A stretch of 64,000 nt of DNA from Aliisedimentitalea scapharcae (GCF_045277565.1 NZ_CP123584.1:2604001-2668000); one strand, 5' to 3'; counted from the stretch's first letter, positions 17,523 to 26,406 are shown. Translations and numbers: made by a program. The notes: generated from the letters alone by a model not told the origin.

Positions 17523-18425
17523 ATGCAACAGCCAGCCAAGTTTGACATTCTCTGTATCGGTTCAGTCCTGTGGGACGTGATCGGGCGGTGTTCGCAAGAC
17601 ATGCGCCAGGGATCTGACATGCCGGGGCGGATCACCCGCCTTCCTGGCGGTGTCGCGATGAATATCGCCATGACCTTGGTCCGGTTCGGCCTGACACCTT
17701 CGGTGCTGACCGCCATAGGCCGCGACCCAGAGGGCGACGAACTGATCACTGCCTGCCAGCGCTTGGGCGTCACGACTGGTATGGCTTATCGCTCGGACGA
17801 TTTGCCCACCGACCGTTACATGGCGGTCGAAGGGGCCAATGGTCTGATCGCGGCCATCGCGGATGCGCATTCACTCGAGGCAGCAGGCGACAAGATCCTG
17901 CGCCCGCTGACAGATGGTACATTGGGGTCGGCCCGGGCCCCGTTCGCCGGTCCCATTGCCCTGGACGGGAATCTGACCCTGACCCTGCTGGACGACATCG
18001 CCCGCCACCCGGCCTTTGCTCGCGCCGACCTGCGCGTGGCACCTGCCTCGCCGGGCAAGGCCGAACGCCTGCGCCCGTTTCTGTCCGCCTCTCATGGCAC
18101 GCTGTATGTGAATCTCGAAGAGGCCGGGTATCTGTGCCAAAGCACATTCACCAGTTCCCATACTGCTGCAATCGCCATGATCGACCGAGGTGCCGCCCGG
18201 GTTCTGGTCACCGATGGCGGGGCCTCGGCCACCGAAGCCCGCACAGGCGCCGATCCCATCACCCTGATCCCCCCTCGGGTTCAGGTCGCCCGCGTGACAG
18301 GCGCAGGTGATACCTTCATGGCGGCCCATATTGCCGCTGACCTTGGCGGGGCCTCCCGCCATGACGCTCTCAAGGCCGCGCTGCATGCAGCGGCTACCTA
18401 TGTTTCCGGAGAACCTCCCCTGTGA
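17523..18425 (+). CDS. psuK: PfkB-family carbohydrate kinase, probable pseudouridine kinase
   Basis: 300-aa ribokinase-fold enzyme. N-terminal FDILCIGSVLWDVIGR, the substrate-side LPGGVAMNIAMTLVRFG, and the C-terminal PfkB signature VTGAGDTFMAAH with the catalytic Asp are visible. The pairing with psuG, overlapping it by GTGA, identifies the substrate as pseudouridine by context: PsuK phosphorylates pseudouridine and PsuG cleaves the product. ATG 17523 is favoured by an AAGG site 6 bases upstream; ATG 17511 in the same frame would add four residues. It begins about 40 bases after the DUF4198 stop. Confidence 0.85.
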   Translation: MQQPAKFDILCIGSVLWDVIGRCSQDMRQGSDMPGRITRLPGGVAMNIAMTLVRFGLTPSVLTAIGRDPEGDELITACQRLGVTTGMAYRSDDLPTDRYMAVEGANGLIAAIADAHSLEAAGDKILRPLTDGTLGSARAPFAGPIALDGNLTLTLLDDIARHPAFARADLRVAPASPGKAERLRPFLSASHGTLYVNLEEAGYLCQSTFTSSHTAAIAMIDRGAARVLVTDGGASATEARTGADPITLIPPRVQVARVTGAGDTFMAAHIAADLGGASRHDALKAALHAAATYVSGEPPL

Positions 18426-19342
18426 ACACGCCCATGATCGACCTGCAATTTTCCGCCGAAGTCGCCACCGCCCGCGCCACGGGCCAACCTATCGTGGCTC
18501 TGGAAAGCACTATCATCACGCATGGCATGCCTTATCCGCAGAATGTCGAGGTCGCCGCCCAGGTCGAAGCCGATATTCGCACCGGTGGTGCCGTCCCTGC
18601 CACCATCGCCGTCATCGACGGCCAGCTGCACATCGGGTTGGAAGCGGATCAGCTGCAGACATTGGGTCAGGCCAAAGGCGTCGCCAAACTGTCACGCGCG
18701 GATATGGCCGCCTGCATCGCGACAGGTGGCACCGGCGCAACCACTGTGGCCGCCACCATGATCGCAGCACATCTGGCCGGGATTCATGTCTTTGCCACCG
18801 GCGGCATTGGCGGCGTTCACAAAGGAGCCGAAAACTCATTCGACATTTCGGCCGATCTGCACGAACTCGCCGCGACACCCGTGACCGTGGTCGCAGCCGG
18901 AGCCAAGGCAATCCTGGACCTGCCAAAGACACTGGAAGTGCTGGAAACCCTGGGGGTACCTGTGATTGCCCACGGGCAGGATACCTTCCCCGGCTTTTGG
19001 TCGGCAGGATCAGATCTGACCGCGCCCTTGCGCATGGACGACGCCGCCCAGATCGCGCGCGCGCATGTCATGCGCACCCGGATGGGGCTGCCCGGTGGGC
19101 AATTGATCGCCAACCCGATTCCAACCGATGCGGAAATTCCGGCACACACCCTGGCCCCGATCATTGCACAGGCCCAATCCGAGGCCGACGCCCGGGGAAT
19201 AGCAGGCAAATCCGTTACGCCCTTCCTGCTGCAACGCATTTTCGAGCTGACCGAAGGCCGGTCTTTGACGGCAAATATCGCTCTGGTCCGCAATAACGCC
19301 CGGCTGGCCACCCGCATTGCCCGCGAAATGACCAACTTGTGA
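18422..19342 (+). CDS. psuG: Pseudouridine-5'-phosphate glycosidase
   Basis: 306 aa. Cleaves the C-C glycosidic bond of pseudouridine 5'-phosphate to uracil and ribose 5-phosphate (reversible). Family signatures include VALESTIITHGMPYPQN with the catalytic Glu, KLSRADMAACIATGGTGATT, FATGGIGGVHKGAE, VVAAGAKAILDLPKT with the Lys that forms the Schiff base, and PVIAHGQDTFPGFW. The GTG start overlaps the psuK stop, implying translational coupling. Together the pair scavenges pseudouridine released from RNA turnover. Confidence 0.95.
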   Translation: MNTPMIDLQFSAEVATARATGQPIVALESTIITHGMPYPQNVEVAAQVEADIRTGGAVPATIAVIDGQLHIGLEADQLQTLGQAKGVAKLSRADMAACIATGGTGATTVAATMIAAHLAGIHVFATGGIGGVHKGAENSFDISADLHELAATPVTVVAAGAKAILDLPKTLEVLETLGVPVIAHGQDTFPGFWSAGSDLTAPLRMDDAAQIARAHVMRTRMGLPGGQLIANPIPTDAEIPAHTLAPIIAQAQSEADARGIAGKSVTPFLLQRIFELTEGRSLTANIALVRNNARLATRIAREMTNL

Positions 19343-19426
19343 CGCTCGCCCCCGGGAATCCCGCGCTGCCCCATTGTCGCCGGGGATCATTGCCCCTAGG
19401 TTCTGCCTGCCAACACGGGAAATTCC

Positions 19427-20113
19427 ATGACCACGCCCTTTGAACACGAACCGCACCGCCGCCCCGGTCTGTTTGCCCGGCTCAGATCATCGTTCCTGAC
19501 CGGAATTGTGGTGATTGCCCCGGTCGGGTTGACGATCTGGCTGTTGTGGTCAGCCATGGGCTGGGTCGATAGCGTGGTGCTGCCGCTGGTGCCAAAAACT
19601 GTCCTGCCAGAGCAGTATATCGGCATCAACCTGCGTGGTATCGGGCTGATCATCTTCTTTTTGTTCACCATCGTAGTGGGCTGGGTCGCCAAGGGCATCA
19701 TCGGGCGGTCGCTCATCGGGTTTGCCGAAGGGCTGGTAGAGCGCATGCCTGTGGTCCGCACCGTCTATTCCGGGATCAAACAGATCTCGGAAACGGTCTT
19801 TGCCCAATCCGAACGCAGTTTCGAAAAGGCCTGTCTGATCCAATATCCGCGCCGCGGAATCTGGGCAATCGGCTTTGTTTCAACCACCGCACGCGGCGAA
19901 GTGTCGGATCGGGCCGAAACCGGCGGGCGGTTGTTGTCGATCTTTGTCCCGACCACGCCAAACCCGACATCGGGTTTCCTGCTGTTCTTTCCCGAAGAAG
20001 ACGTGATCGAGCTGGACATGTCGGTCGAAGAAGCCGCCAAACTGGTGATTTCCGCTGGCCTCGTCTATCCCAATTCCAAAGATCCGACCGTCCAGGCAGA
20101 CACAGACGACTGA
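19427..20113 (+). CDS. DUF502 family membrane protein
   Basis: 228 aa with two N-terminal transmembrane segments (about residues 20-45 and 65-90) around a short loop, then a soluble C-terminal domain. LRSSFLTGIVVIAPVGLTIW, VERMPVVRTVYSGIKQ and GFVSTTARGEV match DUF502, a widespread inner-membrane family of unknown function. Its stop is four bases from the end of the convergent patatin gene. Confidence 0.88.
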   Translation: MTTPFEHEPHRRPGLFARLRSSFLTGIVVIAPVGLTIWLLWSAMGWVDSVVLPLVPKTVLPEQYIGINLRGIGLIIFFLFTIVVGWVAKGIIGRSLIGFAEGLVERMPVVRTVYSGIKQISETVFAQSERSFEKACLIQYPRRGIWAIGFVSTTARGEVSDRAETGGRLLSIFVPTTPNPTSGFLLFFPEEDVIELDMSVEEAAKLVISAGLVYPNSKDPTVQADTDD

Positions 20114-20117
20114 CGCC

Positions 20118-21158
20118 TCAGCCGAACATGGCGCGCAAATCGACGCTGGAGCATTCGCCCAGATCGTCCAGATGCGCGGCCAGAAACCGCTCGGCAGCCG
20201 CACGTCCGGCCTGTTTCAGATGTTTCAGCACCTGCGGCAGCGGGATCATCTTGGTTGTCACCGACAGCCCGCGCATCACATCATCATCCGCAATCATGTG
20301 CACCAGAACCCGACGCATGGACCCGGATTGCAAACTGCCCTCTTGCAAGAGACGCTGCACGAATGAGATCGCACGCAATTCGCGCAACAGCGACGAATTA
20401 AAACTGATCTCGTTCATCCGGTTCTGGATCTGCTGCGGGGTCTTGGGGATCTCATCCCGCTCCAGCGGGTTGATGTTCACGATGACAAGATCCTCGGGCA
20501 AGTCGCTGCCAAACAATGGAAACAACGCTGGGTTGCCGGTGTACCCTCCATCCCAATAGGCTTCGGTGCGCCCGCTCTTGGGATCAAAGATCTCGACCGC
20601 CTGAAACAATGTCGGCAGACAGGCAGACGCCAGAATAGCATCCGTTGAAATCTCGCTGCCTTCGAACACCCGGATCTTGCCTGAACGGACACAGGTGGCT
20701 CCGACAAACAAGGCCGGACCCGCATGGGCGCACACTTTGGCAAAATCAAACGCCTCGACCACCGGGCGCAGCGGGTTGCTGTAAAACGGACCATAATGGT
20801 AGGGCGAAACCACTTGGCTCCAGGCTTCGGCCGGAGAAAATGGCATCATCTGTTCAAAGGTCTGAACAACCCTGGCCGGTTCCAGTCCGCGCATCCAATG
20901 CGAAAACCGCATATCCCCGACGGCCCCCATCCGGCCCCACAAGTCGTCCAGACAGGCTTTTGCCCCGGCGCGGCCATCCTGAACCATGCCGGATTTAAAG
21001 GCCGCCCCATTGAGCGCCCCCGCCGATGTGCCAGAGATCCCTGCCACCTCGAGACGGTCCTCTTCCAGCAGCCGGTCCAGCACTCCCCAGGTAAAGGCCC
21101 CATGCGCGCCCCCGCCCTGAAGCGCCAGATTGATTTTCTTGCGACCTTCGCCCATCAC
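20118..21158 (-). CDS. Patatin-like phospholipase family protein
   Basis: 346 aa. Oxyanion-hole motif LALQGGGAHGAFTWGVL (11-27), nucleophile elbow GTSAG with Ser45, and the dyad aspartate in YWDGGYTGNP are all present, so a catalytically competent acyl hydrolase is expected. It lies 115 bases downstream of bdhA on the same strand, a common arrangement in Rhodobacterales. The link suggests turnover of a lipid or of polyhydroxybutyrate-associated material, but the substrate cannot be read from sequence. Confidence 0.9.
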   Translation of the reverse strand: MMGEGRKKINLALQGGGAHGAFTWGVLDRLLEEDRLEVAGISGTSAGALNGAAFKSGMVQDGRAGAKACLDDLWGRMGAVGDMRFSHWMRGLEPARVVQTFEQMMPFSPAEAWSQVVSPYHYGPFYSNPLRPVVEAFDFAKVCAHAGPALFVGATCVRSGKIRVFEGSEISTDAILASACLPTLFQAVEIFDPKSGRTEAYWDGGYTGNPALFPLFGSDLPEDLVIVNINPLERDEIPKTPQQIQNRMNEISFNSSLLRELRAISFVQRLLQEGSLQSGSMRRVLVHMIADDDVMRGLSVTTKMIPLPQVLKHLKQAGRAAAERFLAAHLDDLGECSSVDLRAMFG

Positions 21159-21273
21159 ACCAATCCTGTCTTCTACTGGTCAAAAATTATCCCGGAAGGA
21201 CTGGCGGCACCCAACGGATTTCACCACCGGGGGCGGCACCCCTTGATCCCGAACACGGCACGCCTGGCCAAAG

Positions 21274-22047
21274 TTACAAGGCGGTCCAACCACCATCTAC
21301 GCTCAAGGTGGTGCCGGTCATCTGTGCCGCCGCATCGGAACACAGGAACACAGTGGTCCCCCCCAGCTGTTCGACGGTAGCAAATTCCTTGGACGGCTGG
21401 CGCGCAAGCATGATGTCTCTGACCACGGTTTCGCGATCCATGTCGTATTCTTTCATCGTATCGGGAATTTGCGCTTCGACCAACGGCGTCAACACATAAC
21501 CCGGACAGATCGCATTGCAGGTGATCGGCTCTTGGGCCGTTTCCAGCGCCACGGTTTTGGTCATGCCCACCACCCCATGTTTGGCCGCGACATAGGCCGC
21601 CTTGTAGGGGGACGCGGTCAACCCATGTGCCGAGGCGATATTGACGATCCGCCCCCACCCGGCGGCGCGCATTTTGGGCAGCGCAGCGGCCATCGTGTGA
21701 AAGGCCGAATTCATGTTGATGGCAATGATGGCGTCCCATTTGTCGATCGGAAATTCGTCGATCGGGGCCACGTGCTGAATGCCCGCGTTGTTGACCAGAA
21801 TATCGCAGGCACCCGCCTGTTCAATCAGCGCCCGGCATTCGCTGCCCTTGGACATGTCCGCCTTGATATAGCGGGCGTTCACACCGAAATCGGCAGCAAT
21901 GCCCGCCGCCAGCGCATGATCTTCGTCGCGATCGCTAAAGGAGTTCAGTACGACATCTGCACCCGCCCGGGCCAGCTCACGTGCAACCCCCAGACCAATC
22001 CCGGAATTCGATCCGGTAACAACAGCGGTTTTTCCCGACAAGGACAT
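21274..22047 (-). CDS. bdhA: 3-hydroxybutyrate dehydrogenase
   Basis: 257-aa short-chain dehydrogenase that interconverts (R)-3-hydroxybutyrate and acetoacetate with NAD, in polyhydroxybutyrate catabolism. NAD motif TGSNSGIG (11-18), NNAG, catalytic Ser in IVNIASAHGL and YVAAKHG (YxxxK) are intact; the family-specific QHVAPIDEFPIDKWD and PGYVLTPLVEAQIPD support the substrate. GGGGAG precedes the ATG at good distance. First gene of a probable bdhA-patatin unit; its upstream region is TGC-rich (see the separate entry). Confidence 0.94.
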   Translation of the reverse strand: MSLSGKTAVVTGSNSGIGLGVARELARAGADVVLNSFSDRDEDHALAAGIAADFGVNARYIKADMSKGSECRALIEQAGACDILVNNAGIQHVAPIDEFPIDKWDAIIAINMNSAFHTMAAALPKMRAAGWGRIVNIASAHGLTASPYKAAYVAAKHGVVGMTKTVALETAQEPITCNAICPGYVLTPLVEAQIPDTMKEYDMDRETVVRDIMLARQPSKEFATVEQLGGTTVFLCSDAAAQMTGTTLSVDGGWTAL

Positions 22048-22080
22048 TTTAGAAACTCCCCAAAACTTGCGATTAAGATG

Positions 22081-22112
22081 TTGCGCTGCACTGTGTCATG
22101 CTGCAAGTGCAA
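22081..22112. promoter_or_regulatory. TGC-rich element upstream of bdhA, possible PhaR-type operator
   Basis: ttgcgctgca (22081-22090) and tgctgcaagtgcaa (22099-22112) lie 34-65 bases upstream of the bdhA start. PhaR regulators of polyhydroxybutyrate genes in this group bind TGC/GCA-rich pairs (family knowledge). The assignment is inference only. Confidence 0.3.
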
Positions 22113-22216
22113 AGAAAACCGGCAATGCGCCGCGCGGTCCGTCCCGACCTCGGGGCACTCAGGGGGGCACCTGCAACCGTTGCGTCAACGTCACCCGATA
22201 CGCTCAGGTATCGAAA

Positions 22217-22247
22217 ACAAAAAAAACGCCCGCACGAAGCGGGCGTT
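22217..22247 (-). terminator. Strong intrinsic terminator (minus strand)
   Basis: Read on minus: AACGCCCGC, a 5-base loop, GCGGGCGTT, then an uninterrupted T tract (8 T). It is a textbook Rho-independent terminator with nothing but the short unannotated transcript region upstream. Confidence 0.85.
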
Positions 22248-22373
22248 AAGTCATTGAGGCAGGTTTCATACAGGCAAGAAACCTATCGAGCAGTGACACC
22301 TTTATAAGCAATTACGCGCTGGCATCCAAGCTAAAAGTTTGAAAAGACGTGAAACCACCGTTAGCGTGAATCC
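22218..22373 (-). ncRNA. Candidate small RNA (about 155 nt)
   Basis: The minus-strand interval ends in the strong terminator above and begins about 7 bases after a sigma-70-like promoter (TTGGCA, 17 bases, TTATTT at 22408-22380). A second 3' hairpin, AGGTTTC / GAAACCT (22284-22261) with a 10-base loop, precedes the terminator. No known RNA family was recognised; the size would suit 6S RNA, but I could not confirm the fold. An alternative is a mini-gene: GTG at 22299 opens a 17-residue frame (MSLLDRFLACMKPASMT) whose stop overlaps the terminator stem, without a well-spaced ribosome-binding site. Confidence 0.5.
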
Positions 22374-22379
22374 TCAAGA

Positions 22380-22408
22380 AAATAAGGCCAGAGCAGGATT
22401 GTTGCCAA
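22380..22408 (-). promoter_or_regulatory. Sigma-70-like promoter for the candidate small RNA
   Basis: On minus: TTGGCA (22408-22403), spacer of exactly 17, TTATTT (22385-22380). It abuts the start codon of the divergent solute-binding protein gene. Confidence 0.4.
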
Positions 22409-22409
22409 A

Positions 22410-24221
22410 GTGCGTCATGATTATTTCCAAAACACCCGCAGGATTCTGTCGGGAATCGCCCTGCTTTGCGGGGCTACTTTTGCGTCCGCAGAATCGACTC
22501 ATGGCATAGCTATGTATGGTGACCCTGCGTTGCCACCGGATTTTGTGTCGCTCCCTTATGCCAACCCACAGGCCCCCAAGGGCGGCCGGGTCATCTTTGG
22601 CAACACAGGGGGCTTTGACAGTTTGAACCCGTTTGTCCAAAAAGGCACCGCCCCCTGGCAGATGCGGTTTTGGTCTTATGAAAGTTTGATGGGGCGATCC
22701 TGGGACGAACCTTTCACACTTTATGGGCTGTTGGCCGAATCGGTTGAGACGTCCGAGGACCGATCCTGGGTGGAATTCACGCTGCGACCAGAGGCGCGAT
22801 TCGCCGACGGCAGCCCCGTTACCATCGAAGATGTCTTGTGGTCTTATGAGGTTCTGGGGACCAAAGGCCACCTGCGATACCGCACGTTGTGGTCACAGAT
22901 GGCCAGCATCGAACAGACCGGGCCCCGAACGGTTCGGATCACATTCAAGGATGACAACCGCGAACTGGCGCTGATTGCCGGACTCCGGCCCATTCTGAAA
23001 AAAGACCAATACGATGGGCGGGACTTCACCGACGCACCATTGGAGGCACCGGTGGGCAGCGGTCCCTACGTCATAGGTGATGTCGACCCTGGGCGTTTTA
23101 TCGAATTCCGCCGGAACCCGGATTATTGGGGCAAAGATCTGCCCCTGCGGCGCGGGACAGCCAATTTTGATGAGATGCGCGTCGAATTTTATGGCGATCA
23201 GGCCGTAATGTTCGAAGCGTTCAAAGCAGGCGAATTGACCGCAATCCGGGAATTCAATGCCGATACCTGGGCTCGGCAGTATGATTTTCCTTCGGTCGTT
23301 CGTGGCGATGTGGTCAAAACCGAAATCCCCCACGAACGCCCAACCGGCATGACCGGGATCGTGATGAATGCCCGACGCGTGCCCTTTGACGACTGGCGGG
23401 TGCGAGAAGCATTGTTGCTGGCGTTCAACTTTGAATACATCAACGGCACGCTGACCGGCGGAACCCAACCGCGGATCACATCCTATTATGCCAACTCCTA
23501 TCTCGGGCTGCGCCCCGGCCCGGCGACCGGAAAGGTGCGCGACCTTCTGGCTCCCTTTGCCGACTCCCTGCTGCCTGGCACGATTGACGGGTATACATTG
23601 CCCCAGGGTGATGACAGCGCCCGCAACCGGCGCGATCTGCGGGCCGCGGCCCGTTTGCTGAGCGAAGCCGGATGGCGTGTCGAGGACGGGCTCTTGCGCG
23701 ATGATACCGGGCGGCCCATGCAGATGTCGTTGTTATTGCGCCAGGGCGATACCGAAATGAAATCCGTGGCCGAACTCTATGCACGGGCGCTGGAACGGCT
23801 GGGCATCACGCTGGTTACGGAAACCGTGGACAACGCCCAATATGTGGCCCGCCAGAATACCTATGACTTCGACCTCACCCGTTTTCGTCGGGATCTGTCG
23901 CTGTCCCCAGGCAATGAACAAAAACTGTATTGGGGCAAGGACGGCGTGACCCAACCCGGCACCCGAAACCTGATGGGCGTCGACAACCCGGCCATCGAAG
24001 CGATGCTGGACACCATGCTGACGACGACGGAACCGGACACCTTTACCGCTGCGGTCCGCGCCCTGGACCGGGTGCTGACGGCCGGACGCTATGTGATTCC
24101 GATCTGGCAATTCGACAAGGGGCGGATTGCTCATGCCAAACAGTTGAAATACCCCGATACCCTTCCACTTTATGGCGACCGCATCGGGTTCATGCCCGAG
24201 GTCTGGTGGTTCGAAGAGTGA
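22410..24221 (+). CDS. Extracellular solute-binding protein, family 5 (YejA-like)
   Basis: 603-aa periplasmic binding protein for an ABC importer. The signal peptide (about RRILSGIALLCGATFASA) is followed by HGIAMYGDPALPPDFVSLPY and NPQAPKGGRVIFGNTGGFDS, characteristic of the YejA branch, which binds oligopeptides such as microcin-like compounds. VEFTLRPEARFADGSPVTIEDV is the family-5 signature region. GTG 22410 is the start; the ribosome-binding site (AGCAGG) is far upstream and weak. No permease or ATPase genes adjoin it, so it either serves a transporter elsewhere or is an orphan. Confidence 0.88.
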   Translation: MRHDYFQNTRRILSGIALLCGATFASAESTHGIAMYGDPALPPDFVSLPYANPQAPKGGRVIFGNTGGFDSLNPFVQKGTAPWQMRFWSYESLMGRSWDEPFTLYGLLAESVETSEDRSWVEFTLRPEARFADGSPVTIEDVLWSYEVLGTKGHLRYRTLWSQMASIEQTGPRTVRITFKDDNRELALIAGLRPILKKDQYDGRDFTDAPLEAPVGSGPYVIGDVDPGRFIEFRRNPDYWGKDLPLRRGTANFDEMRVEFYGDQAVMFEAFKAGELTAIREFNADTWARQYDFPSVVRGDVVKTEIPHERPTGMTGIVMNARRVPFDDWRVREALLLAFNFEYINGTLTGGTQPRITSYYANSYLGLRPGPATGKVRDLLAPFADSLLPGTIDGYTLPQGDDSARNRRDLRAAARLLSEAGWRVEDGLLRDDTGRPMQMSLLLRQGDTEMKSVAELYARALERLGITLVTETVDNAQYVARQNTYDFDLTRFRRDLSLSPGNEQKLYWGKDGVTQPGTRNLMGVDNPAIEAMLDTMLTTTEPDTFTAAVRALDRVLTAGRYVIPIWQFDKGRIAHAKQLKYPDTLPLYGDRIGFMPEVWWFEE

Positions 24222-24486
24222 CCCGAGCACGCCCAAGGCCGTTCAAACGGCCTGACACACCCGATTTGGACTCGCGCGCAAACGTCTTTTTCGCGATCCG
24301 GGGTCCAGGGTGGGTCACAGCGTCTTGGGTGCCAATGATGGCTGGGACGCGCGGATTTCCGCGTATCGGGACAGCCCCGGTCCCCATTTGCCACGAAAAC
24401 ACGACACATGCGCGCGCAGGTGCAGTATCCGCTTGCCATATGGGGCAGGTCGTATATCCGTGCGCGAGACAAGAAAAAGCAGGCGC

Positions 24487-25521
24487 ATGATTCAAAACCA
24501 AAAGCTCCCCGCAACGCACCAAGGTCCAGTTCCAGCTCGGGAGTGGGTTGCCACGCTTGCCCGTTACCGTGACCCAGACCCTGTACGCAGCGCTTTTGAG
24601 TTGAGCGTCAGCCTCATTCCCTTTGTGATCCTCTGGGCGTTGGCCTGGGTGTCGCTGTCCTACAGCTATTGGTTGGCCTTTGGCATTTCCGTGTTGAACG
24701 CTGCCTTTCTGCTGCGCCTGTTCGCCATCCAACATGATTGCGGCCACGGGTCGTTCTTTAAACAACGTGCGATCAGTGACTGGGTTGGGCGTGTTCTGGG
24801 GGTTCTGACCCTGACACCTTATGACGTCTGGCGGCGCACCCATTCGATCCACCACAGCGCAGCCGGAAATCTGGGCAAGCGCGGAATCGGCGACATTCAC
24901 ACCATGACGGTGGATGAATACCAGGCACTTTCGTCCTGGGATCGGTTCATGTACCGCCTGTATCGCAACCCGGTGGTGCTGTTCGGCTTTGGCCCCAGTT
25001 ATCTGTTCCTGTTGCAAAACCGGATCCCATTGGGCCTGACCGGCCAGGTCCGCTATTGGATCAGCGCCATGGGTACTAATATCGTCATAATCTCGGCACT
25101 GGCTCTGATTTGGTATTTCGGCGGTTTCATGGCTGTTGTCCTGATTTTCCTGCCCTCGACGCTGATTGCCGCTACGGCTGGCATGTGGCTGTTCTATGTG
25201 CAGCACCAGTTCGAAAACACCTATTGGAACGAAGATGACAATTGGCAGCTGCATGACGCGGCGCTGCACGGCAGCTCGCATTATATCATGCCGCCGGTTC
25301 TGCAATGGTTCAGCGCCAATATCGGCATTCACCATGTGCACCACCTGTACAGCCGGATCCCGTTCTATCGCCTGACCGAAGTGTTGCGCGATCACAAGGA
25401 CCTGGAAGAGGCCAACCGCATGACCATCCGCGAAAGCCTGAGCTGCGCAAGGCTGCACCTGTGGGACGACAAGACCAAACAGCTGTTGTCCTTTGCCCAA
25501 GTCCGGGCGATGTACGGGTGA
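24487..25521 (+). CDS. Fatty acid desaturase, membrane di-iron type
   Basis: 344-aa integral membrane desaturase. The three histidine boxes are intact: HDCGH, HSIHH and HHVHH, separated by hydrophobic segments as in acyl-lipid delta-12/omega-6-type enzymes; QHQFENTYW before the last box fits that branch. The start ATG 24487 has an AGCAGG stretch upstream; an in-frame ATG at 24310 would add an unlikely hydrophilic leader. The 265 bases before it contain only a 7-bp hairpin (aggccgt/acggcct near 24236) after the previous gene. Regiospecificity is not decidable by eye. Confidence 0.9.
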   Translation: MIQNQKLPATHQGPVPAREWVATLARYRDPDPVRSAFELSVSLIPFVILWALAWVSLSYSYWLAFGISVLNAAFLLRLFAIQHDCGHGSFFKQRAISDWVGRVLGVLTLTPYDVWRRTHSIHHSAAGNLGKRGIGDIHTMTVDEYQALSSWDRFMYRLYRNPVVLFGFGPSYLFLLQNRIPLGLTGQVRYWISAMGTNIVIISALALIWYFGGFMAVVLIFLPSTLIAATAGMWLFYVQHQFENTYWNEDDNWQLHDAALHGSSHYIMPPVLQWFSANIGIHHVHHLYSRIPFYRLTEVLRDHKDLEEANRMTIRESLSCARLHLWDDKTKQLLSFAQVRAMYG

Positions 25522-25549
25522 TCCAACCCACACTTTAGATGAAGCTACG

Positions 25550-25575
25550 ATGGGCCGTTTTACGGCCCATTTTTG
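25550..25575 (+). terminator. Intrinsic terminator after the desaturase
   Basis: atgggccgt (25550-25558), loop ttt, acggcccat (25562-25570), then a T tract. It is 28 bases after the desaturase stop and separates it from the convergent SDR gene. Confidence 0.85.
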
Positions 25576-25609
25576 TTGGCCAAGGCCCGATCCTCGGACT
25601 GGTGTCCGA

Positions 25610-26406
25610 TCAAAGCCCCAAAGGCCGGTTCACCCTGCCGTCTACAGTAATGCATTGCCCCGTTATGTAACTGGCAACTTCTGACAGAAGAAACGCGATT
25701 GTTTGCCCGACTTCTTCGTTGCGGCCAACCCGGCCAAGGGGCACCGTCCCGGCCCAATCCGGGTGAAATTCGGTTTCGGCGCTTTCCATCAATCCCGGAG
25801 CAATCGTGTTAAACCGGATATTCTCTGGTCCATGGCGATCCGCCAACAGCTTGATGAACCCCTGGATGGCCAAACGCGTTGGACCAAGCGGAAAGGGAAC
25901 TCTCGGTTGCCCCGCTTCGATCCCGGAAATCGCCACAAAGGAACCACGCCCAGATACCTTGAGGTGGGGCAACACGGCTTTTGCGAGGCGCATTGGCGCA
26001 ATGACCATCATTTCATAATCATCATGCCAGGCGGGCCATGGGATATCAAAGATCTCTCTCGTGTATTCCGGGTCATAGTTAAAGCTGTCACGAGTTGCAG
26101 GCGGCGCGGCCGGAACCTCATACCCTTTCATGACTTTGCTATGGCGCCCTGCACCAAACACGGCCGCATCAAGCCGACCAAACGTGTCCAACGCTGTTGC
26201 GACGGCTCTATCGACATCGGCGTCGTTCAGGACAGATCCGGCCACGCCCACCCCGCCGGTTTCCGCTGCGATGTCACCGCATCCACCGCGGGACATCAAC
26301 ACCAGGTGGTACCCTTGTGCGGCAAGGCCCGGGCGGTCGCCGACCCAAGCCCCCCGCTTGCGCCCGTAATAATGGCTACAGGACGTTCATCGCCGCGACT
26401 GGTCAT
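25610..26406 (-). pseudogene. SDR-family oxidoreductase, frameshifted
   Basis: From ATG 26406 (GAGG seven bases upstream) the frame gives MTSRGDERPVAIITGASGGL, the NAD-binding TGxxxGxG start of a short-chain dehydrogenase. It then hits a stop after about 36 codons. Inserting one base within aaggcccg (26324-26331) restores LAAQGYHLVLMSRGG and an open frame to 25610, giving a normal-length SDR (about 265 aa). The usual YxxxK catalytic pair is absent: the aligned segment is PLGPTRLAIQGF, with Leu and Arg at those positions. It is therefore either a divergent SDR with a sequencing error or a decaying gene. Confidence 0.75.

Larger units (their letters stand above)
22048..22409. other. 362-base intergenic region between bdhA and the solute-binding protein gene
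   Basis: Contains, from left to right, the TGC-rich element, an intrinsic terminator facing minus (22217-22247), a candidate small RNA and its promoter-like element up to 22408. No plus-strand gene is seen; a 17-codon minus-strand GTG frame (22299-22246) is mentioned under the small RNA. Confidence 0.7.

Noticed and set aside
22246..22299. 17-codon GTG gene in the bdhA intergenic region
   Set aside because: No well-spaced ribosome-binding site and no conservation evidence; kept only as an alternative reading of the small-RNA candidate.
24190..25533. Minus-strand 447-codon frame over the desaturase
   Set aside because: The desaturase with three intact His boxes is on the opposite strand.
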